From: Capitulum mitella | Taxonomy: Eukaryota > Arthropoda > Thecostraca > Pollicipedomorpha > Pollicipedidae | Assembly: GCA_030062745.1 (NCBI GenBank) | Contig: CP099839.1 | Location: forward strand, 2,361,001 to 2,425,000 | DNA length: 64,000 bases | Reading direction: 5' to 3' | Part shown: positions 59,601 through 64,000 of the stretch, in pieces | Numbering within the stretch: the first letter of the stretch is position 1 | How the letters are laid out: every line of letters starts with the position of its first letter | Notes under the pieces: model-generated | The model's input: only the letters and a program-made list of their open reading frames with translations | The model's database searches: none | What the model was told of the DNA's origin: nothing | Made by a program: the position numbers and the translations under genes

Positions 59601-62600
59601 ATTGTGATATCTTACTTCCCCGGCCTGTTGCAATCCAAGTGACCATACAGAATAGCAACATTTCCCAATTCATTGCATGTGTGCATGCATGCTTGCAACG
59701 GAAATTTTTCGTGCTTTCCCTCGCCTCGCCTCGCCTGCCGTTAGAAATGGCCCGTCCAATCGTCTGTCGCCGCGTTCCAGCACAAATGCGAGAACTACGT
59801 GCCGGAGGGCGAGGGCGAGGAGCAGACGTTCGGCGACGTGGGCGTCACGCTCAGCCAGAGCCGCCAGGTCTGCCCGGACTTCACCGTCAGGAAGCTGATG
59901 GTGCGCTACACCGGCTCCAGCGGCACCAGAGGTGGGTCTCGTCTCGTCGCCGCGGCGCTGACCCGCCCAGCGCTGGCTCGGGGAGAGCCGCGGCGCCGGG
60001 CTGCCCCCACCCGCTCCGGCGCGTCCGGCAGAGGAGGGGACAGCGTGCCAGTTCCCGTGCACTCCCCGAGGCCGGACGGCGTGCCAGTTCCTCCTGCACT
60101 CTCCGCTCACCGCTCTGTGTGTCTGTGTCTGGCAGAAGAGCGGATGGTGTGGTGTGCCATTTGTACTGCTCCACTCGCCGTTCTGTATGTCTGTGTGTCC
60201 GGCAGAGTACGAGATGATCTGTCACGTCTCCGTGCTCCGTTGACCGTTCCATATGTCTGTGTGTCCGGCAGAGGAGCGGATGGTGTGCCAGTTCCACTAC
60301 TCGGCCTGGCCGGACCACGGCGTGCCCAGCTCGGTGGTGCCGCTGCTGCGCATGATCCGCATGATCCGCGACACGCAGGCGTCCGAGACGCTGCCCGTGC
60401 TGGTGCACTGCTCGGCCGGCTGCGGTCGCACCGGCACCGTCTGCGCCATCGACTACGTCTGGGGCCTGCTCAAGGCTGGCGTGAGTGGCCGACGAACCGG
60501 GACCGGCCGGCGCCGTGCTACTGAAACGGCTTATCTGCCGTGTGGGCCTGGACCGCCTAATTTGGCGCAGCAGGAGGCACATTAGTACATTTCTCCACTG
60601 CTGCGACGTAAAAGTGTCGTCCAGACTTCCGTGATGGGTTCGTTCTCGCTGTCAGTATCGATACAGCCATTACGTCAGCGTACCCGGTAGTGTGTGGGTT
60701 CGTCCGTATGGCCGTGTAATCGGTTGGTGAAGAGCAGTTTCTCGTCTGACTGCAATCTTCGCCGACGCTGCCGCAGAAGCTGACGCCGGCCTTCAACCTG
60801 TTCGACCTGGTGGCCGAGATGCGGCGGCAGCGGATCGCCATGGTGCAGACCAAGGACCAGTACATGCTGGTGCACCGGGCCGTCCGCCAGCTGTTCCTGG
60901 ACCAGCTGCGCATGATCGAGTCGCACCCGTACGCTAATGTGGACAGCGCCGGCAAGCCGCTGAGCGGTGACGCCGCGCGCCCTCTGGCGGACGATGGGGA
61001 CTACGAGGACATCTGCCTGGTTGAAGGTGAGAAGATGGCCGGAGGGGGAATCTGCATGGCGGGCAGAGAGCAGGTGACGTGATCTTGGGAGTAAGAACGA
61101 TTGGGGGAATTCAGAGGTCATAGGTTCATCACTGTGCTGTCTGTCAGGCTTGACTGACATGGTTTGGCACTGCCACTGGGGGAATGTTTCGCGGTATTCT
61201 AACCGTCCCGTCGCGTTGCTCCAGACGCGTCCCCGCCGGCGCAGAAGCGGCCGGCGCCGTCACCGCCACCGCAGATCAAGCCGCCGCCGCGCAAAAACGC
61301 GCCCCGCAACCGCTCGCGGCCGCCGCCGCTGCCGCAGAAGCGCAAGGCGCCGCAGCCCGGCGATCCGGCGCCAGCGGCGGCGGCGGAGGCGGCCGGCGGC
61401 GCCGTGCCGGGCCTGGCGCCGCCGCCGCCGTCAGCCGCTCTGGGCGGCAGCCTGGACCGCCACCGGCCGCCGTCCGAGCAGGCGGCGGCGCCGGCCGACG
61501 ACGGCCAGCGCCAGTACCAGGGCTCGCTGGACCGCGCCGAGGCCGGCAGGCGCTCCAGCGTCGGCCGCCTGCGCGAAGTGTTCGAGAGCCCGGCCGAGGC
61601 GGCGCCGGCAGCCGCCGGCCGGCTGGCGCGCAGTAAGAGCAGCGCGGCGATCCGGCCGCGACCGCCGGCCGGCCGCACGCGCGCCGGCAGCGTCTCCGAC
61701 GGCCGCGACGCGCCGCTGGAGCTGTACACGGCGCGGGGGCCGCCGCCGGCGGCGGCCCCCGCACGCAGCCGGCCCCAGGAGCCGCCCAACTACGCCGAAA
61801 TCAACGGGCCGCGGGCGGGCCCGGCGCCAGTCCGCGGCAAGTCGCCGCCGCCGGCGGGCCGGCCGGCAACCCGCACCTCCTCGCCGCCGCAGCCCGTGCG
61901 CGTGGTGAGCCGCGCGTCGCCGCCGGCGCCGCTCAGGACCGTGACCCGCCTGCCGTCGCCGGCGACTGGCGGCCGGAGCGCGGCGCGCGCGTCGCCGCCG
62001 CCGCCCGGCCGGCTGGCGCCCATCGAGCGGCGGCCGATCCTGCCCATCAAGCGGAGCAAGTCGCTCAAGATTGCGGCGCCGCCGCTGCGCGCCCAGCGGC
62101 TGGGCCCCGCCTACCTGGCACTGGAGAACCCGCCCAGCCGCGACGCCGGCGGCGGCCTCAAGCTGTGGCTGGAGCCGGACCGGCGCAGCCCCAGCCAGCG
62201 TGCGCCGCCCGCCGCCCGCCCCCCGGCCCCCCAGGCCGCGCCCAAGCCGGCGCCACCGCCGCCGGCGCCGGCAGCCGTCGCTCCTGCGCCGACTCCGGCC
62301 GCGCGGCCGTCGGCCGGAGTCAGTCCGCTGTACGTGAACGTCACGTCGACGCTGTCCGGGCTGGCGACGCCGCCGGCGGCGGGCGGCGCCCGCGACTCGC
62401 CGCCCCGCTACGTCAACATCGACCTGCTGCGCCAGTACGAGGAGGAGCTGGTGCAGAAGAGCCGCGAGCTCGGCCTCAACGACACGCTGACGGACGAGCA
62501 GCCGAGCCCGCACCGGCCGTCGCCGGCGCCCGGCTACCTGGCGCGCCTGGAGGAGGCGTCCGGCCGGTCCTGGGCCGGCCCGCCGCTGCTCAGCCCGGCG

Positions 62601-64000
62601 CTGGTCACCTCGGTGGCGGCTGCGACCGAGCCGCGTTACGCCAACGTCCCGCCGCCACCGCCCCCGCCGCCTCCGCCGCCGCCGGCGGCCGCGGCGCGGC
62701 GCGGCCCTCCGGCGGCGCTGCGGCGGCCGGAGCGCCACAGCCTGACGCTGGCTGAGGACGGCGGGCTGCCGTCCAACTACCCCAACTGCACGCCCGAGGC
62801 GCGGCTCAACCTGCGGCGGATCGAGGCCGACCTGCTGCGCAACCAGCGCAGCGGCATCTACGACGTGAGCGGCGAGTCGGGCGCCGAGCCGGCGGCGGCG
62901 CGCGCGCGCGGCTCGGCCGCGCCGGATGAGGGCCGCGGCCGGCCGGCCGGCGAGCGGCCGCCGTCGCCGCGCGCCAAGCCGGCCGCGGCGCCGCTCGGCT
63001 GGCGCGCCCGTGAGCGCCGCAACAGCTTCCGGCAGGCGGTGGAGGCCGGCGAGCCGGCCGGCCGCGCCGCCAACTACGAGCCGATCTGGCCGGGCGGCGA
63101 GGCGCATCGCGAGCCGGTGGCCCAGTGCCGCTCGCTGCCGCCCGAGGCGGAGCGGCGGCCGGCCGCCGGCGCGCTGCTGGCGCCGCGCCCGTTCGCCGGC
63201 CCGCGCGCCCGGCCGGCCGTCGTGCCCGCCTCCAGCTACATCGTGCAGGGCGACGCGGCCGAACGGTCCGGCTCGCCCCGTCTCGTCGGCAACTCGCTGT
63301 TCTGGGCGGACGGGCCCGCCGCCGCCGCCGCCGCCGCCGCGTCGGCCAAGGTGACGGCGAACAGCGTGTTCTATAGCCCGACGCCGAGTCCCCCGGGCCG
63401 CTCCACCAGCCTGAACGTGTCGGAGAACTCGGCCTTCAAGCCGTACCTGCCGGACAAGACGGTCAGCCCCAACTACGCCACTGTCTACAAGCCGGACAAA
63501 GGTGAATACCCCACCGCCGTGATCACTGTAATCACGCTGAAAACGTTACCGGCGTGTAAGCGTCATGTGAACATTTAATGCCCAGAAATGGATCAGCTGA
63601 TGTCCAGTTAACTGGACCAATGTGATTGCCATGAAGGGTGCGTTTACATTTCTAGCTGCTGGATGCACACGCACTATGTTGAAATGTTTATGCCTCGATA
63701 CCTGTCCAGGGCCAGCTGACTTGCACCTTGTATTGGCTTGAATCTCCAAAACATTAACCTTTCATAGAGCCAGCCGCACCGCGACAGACCGCCGCCTGCA
63801 CAGATGCCGCGCCGTTGCCCTGTTCCGTGTGCGGTGGTGTTCCGTGCCGCGTGTGCTGTTCCGGCCGCCGTGTGACGGTCGGCCGGGTCGCTGCCGCAGA
63901 CTCGGTGCCGCCGCCGGCCGGCGTCGCGCAGGAGCCGCCGCCCGTCCGGGCCGACGGCGCCCGCTCGGCCGACTCGGCCGAGCGCGGGCCGGTGGCGCCG
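50523..64000 (+). CDS. PTPN12: PTP-PEST-type protein tyrosine phosphatase (3' end beyond window)
   Basis: Nine coding exons in phase: 50523-50636, 52267-52375, 57942-58054, 58354-58452, 59781-59931, 60272-60480, 60777-61026, 61225-63501 and 63900 to the edge. The first 1107 residues plus part of the last exon are visible. Catalytic domain about residues 35-310: KNRYKDILPFD (pTyr loop, 66-76), DYINANYI, QGPLPHTVADFWRM, WPD loop 208-210 (YSAWPDHGVPSS), P-loop VHCSAGCGRTG with Cys242 and Arg248, AIDYVWGLLKAG, and Q-loop VQTKDQY with Gln289. CSAGCGRTG plus AIDY-W-LLKAG and EMR-QR--MVQTK-QY are typical of the PTP-PEST group (PTPN12/18/22), cytoplasmic phosphatases acting on adhesion and signalling proteins such as p130Cas. 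The tail (over 760 residues, longer than the vertebrate one) is Pro-rich with SH3-type RPPPLPQK and several YxN motifs. Confidence 0.93.
52267..52375 (+). CDS. PTPN12: PTP-PEST-type gene, coding exon 2
   Basis: Acceptor CATATTTCAG, donor CCAT|GTGAGT. Encodes ELKNISDALKTQKYYAC and the pTyr-recognition loop RRKNRYKDILP. Confidence 0.92.
53220..53470 (-). mobile_element. Inverted-repeat element relic related to 5.6-5.95 kb
   Basis: It shares GTGATAGCCATG-type text, GGGCCAAATGGCTAT and CCCCAGCCGCGGTTGGGA in order with the reverse complement of 5593-5700, and begins GGGACGGATCCAGCGG. Confidence 0.5.
56294..56600. repeat. 25-bp minisatellite, about 13 copies
   Basis: Units of CCCGGCTCCCTGTACCGGAC plus ACAGG, mostly 25 bp, with moderate divergence. 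Open frames through it on both strands are artefacts. Confidence 0.88.
57646..57781. repeat. 68-bp direct duplication
   Basis: Two adjacent 68-base copies (57646-57713, 57714-57781) starting ATTATATTCCCGTGTCATC and differing at only a few positions, which implies a recent event. It lies 160 bases before the exon at 57942. Confidence 0.9.
57942..58054 (+). CDS. PTPN12: PTP-PEST-type gene, coding exon 3
   Basis: Acceptor GACCGACAG, donor CAG|GTACGT. Completes Phe and encodes DASRVVLSEF, DYINANYIRG and AYIASQ. Confidence 0.9.
58354..58452 (+). CDS. PTPN12: PTP-PEST-type gene, coding exon 4
   Basis: Acceptor GTTCCGGCAG, donor AAG|GTGAGG; 33 codons GPLPHTVADFWRM to NQTESGK. Confidence 0.92.
58453..59780 (+). 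other. PTP-PEST-type intron 4
   Basis: 1.3 kb, GC-rich to about 59220, then ordinary. No exon or repeat array recognised. Confidence 0.6.
59781..59931 (+). CDS. PTPN12: PTP-PEST-type gene, coding exon 5
   Basis: Acceptor CGCGTTCCAG, donor AGAG|GTGGGT. Encodes HKCENYVPEGEGEEQTF to MVRYTGSSGTR. Confidence 0.9.
60045..60295 (+). repeat. 66-70-bp array of the exon-6 splice acceptor, 3 clear copies
   Basis: TGTCTGTGTGTCCGGCAG|AGGAGCGGATGG, the junction of exon 6, is preceded by two variants: TCTGTGTCTGGCAG|AAGAGCGGATGGTG with the break at 60135/60136, and GTGTGTCCGGCAG|AGTACGAGATGATC at 60205/60206; the true one is at 60271/60272. Further upstream GCGTGCCAGTTCC occurs twice (about 60046 and 60080), matching bases 15-27 of exon 6. 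Confidence 0.88.
60272..60480 (+). CDS. PTPN12: PTP-PEST-type gene, coding exon 6 (catalytic)
   Basis: Encodes the WPD loop (YSAWPDHGVPSS) and P-loop VHCSAGCGRTGT; donor GGC|GTGAGT. The acceptor is the last of a tandem series of near-copies. Confidence 0.93.
60777..61026 (+). CDS. PTPN12: PTP-PEST-type gene, coding exon 7
   Basis: Acceptor CGCTGCCGCAG, donor GAAG|GTGAGA. Encodes FNLFDLVAEMRRQR, the Q-loop MVQTKDQYMLVHRA and the end of the catalytic domain. Confidence 0.93.
61225..63501 (+). CDS. PTPN12: PTP-PEST-type gene, coding exon 8 (Pro-rich tail)
   Basis: Acceptor GTTGCTCCAG, donor AAAG|GTGAAT. A single exon of 2277 bases encodes about 758 residues of low-complexity Pro/Ala/Arg tail. 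It contains RPPPLPQK (SH3-type), and Tyr motifs YAEI (codon at 61791), YVNV (62331), YVNI (62409), YANV (62637), YDVS (62859), YEPI (63075) and YATV (about 63475). GC content is near 80 percent by eye. Confidence 0.88.
63502..63899 (+). other. PTP-PEST-type intron 8
   Basis: About 400 bases between GTGAAT and GCCGCAG. Nothing else seen in it beyond loose GTGCCGTGTG-like repetition near 63820-63880. Confidence 0.6.
63900..64000 (+). CDS. PTPN12: PTP-PEST-type gene, coding exon 9 (cut by window edge)
   Basis: Acceptor GTCGCTGCCGCAG ends at 63899; the phase fits exon 8 (G|AC, Asp). Encodes SVPPPAGVAQEPPPVRADG onwards, still Pro-rich tail. The C-terminal homology motif of PTP-PEST should lie further right. 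Confidence 0.75.

Noticed and set aside
61431-63107. 558-residue minus-strand open frame
   Set aside because: Arg-rich shadow of the phosphatase tail exon; no splice or domain support.
1-64000. tRNA or rRNA genes
   Set aside because: I looked for TTCGA-type loops with paired arms and for rRNA-like conserved text and saw none that fold convincingly; a covariance-model scan was not possible.

Overview
The window is nuclear DNA of an animal, very probably an arthropod. Every gene found except one is split by GT-AG introns, exons are extremely GC-rich with C/G-ending codons, and the products are animal families. A crustacean such as a barnacle would fit, but that is an inference from style, not a species identification. 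Everything here was read by eye; no search was run.

Five genes can be supported. (1) + strand, 11.7-26.5 kb: an acyltransferase-like protein of the condensation-domain/CAT-like superfamily, two coding exons separated by a 13.3 kb intron; its extreme N-terminus was not found. (2) - strand, 35.0-30.2 kb: a complete four-exon DJ-1/PARK7 gene (188 residues). (3) + strand, 42.3-43.7 kb: a CLK/LAMMER dual-specificity kinase with the whole kinase domain in one exon, and an apparent one-base frame break between its RS-rich N-terminus and the kinase. (4) + strand, 45.3-48.3 kb: a six-exon, 282-residue Pro/Glu-rich protein, perhaps HCFC1R1/HPIP-like. (5) + strand, 50.5 kb to the right edge: a PTP-PEST (PTPN12-type) tyrosine phosphatase with a complete catalytic domain and a very long Pro-rich, Tyr-motif-rich tail that continues past the window.

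Between genes lie mobile-element relics and minisatellites: two piggyBac-like non-autonomous elements (TTAA flanks, CCCTATTC ends) in opposite orientation, a 0.9 kb element in at least two copies, several short inverted-repeat elements, and more than ten short tandem arrays.

Three observations stand out. First, in three introns of two genes (DJ-1 introns 2 and 3, PTP-PEST intron 5) the tandem array next to the exon is built from copies of the exon's own 3' splice site plus its first bases; in DJ-1 intron 3 each 35-bp unit reads CAG|GTAAC, an acceptor and a donor back to back, like a recursive-splice site repeated about 15 times. Second, three blocks (about 34.3-37.0, 37.9-41.7 and 50.5-53.1 kb) are almost devoid of CpG while the rest is CpG-rich; they coincide with 5' parts of DJ-1 and PTP-PEST, and the piggyBac-like copy lying in one block shows TpG/CpA at positions where the copy outside has CpG, a footprint of germline gene-body methylation. 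Third, an 11-bp array of about 25 units alternating GGACC/GGTCC sits just upstream of the HCFC1R1-like gene.
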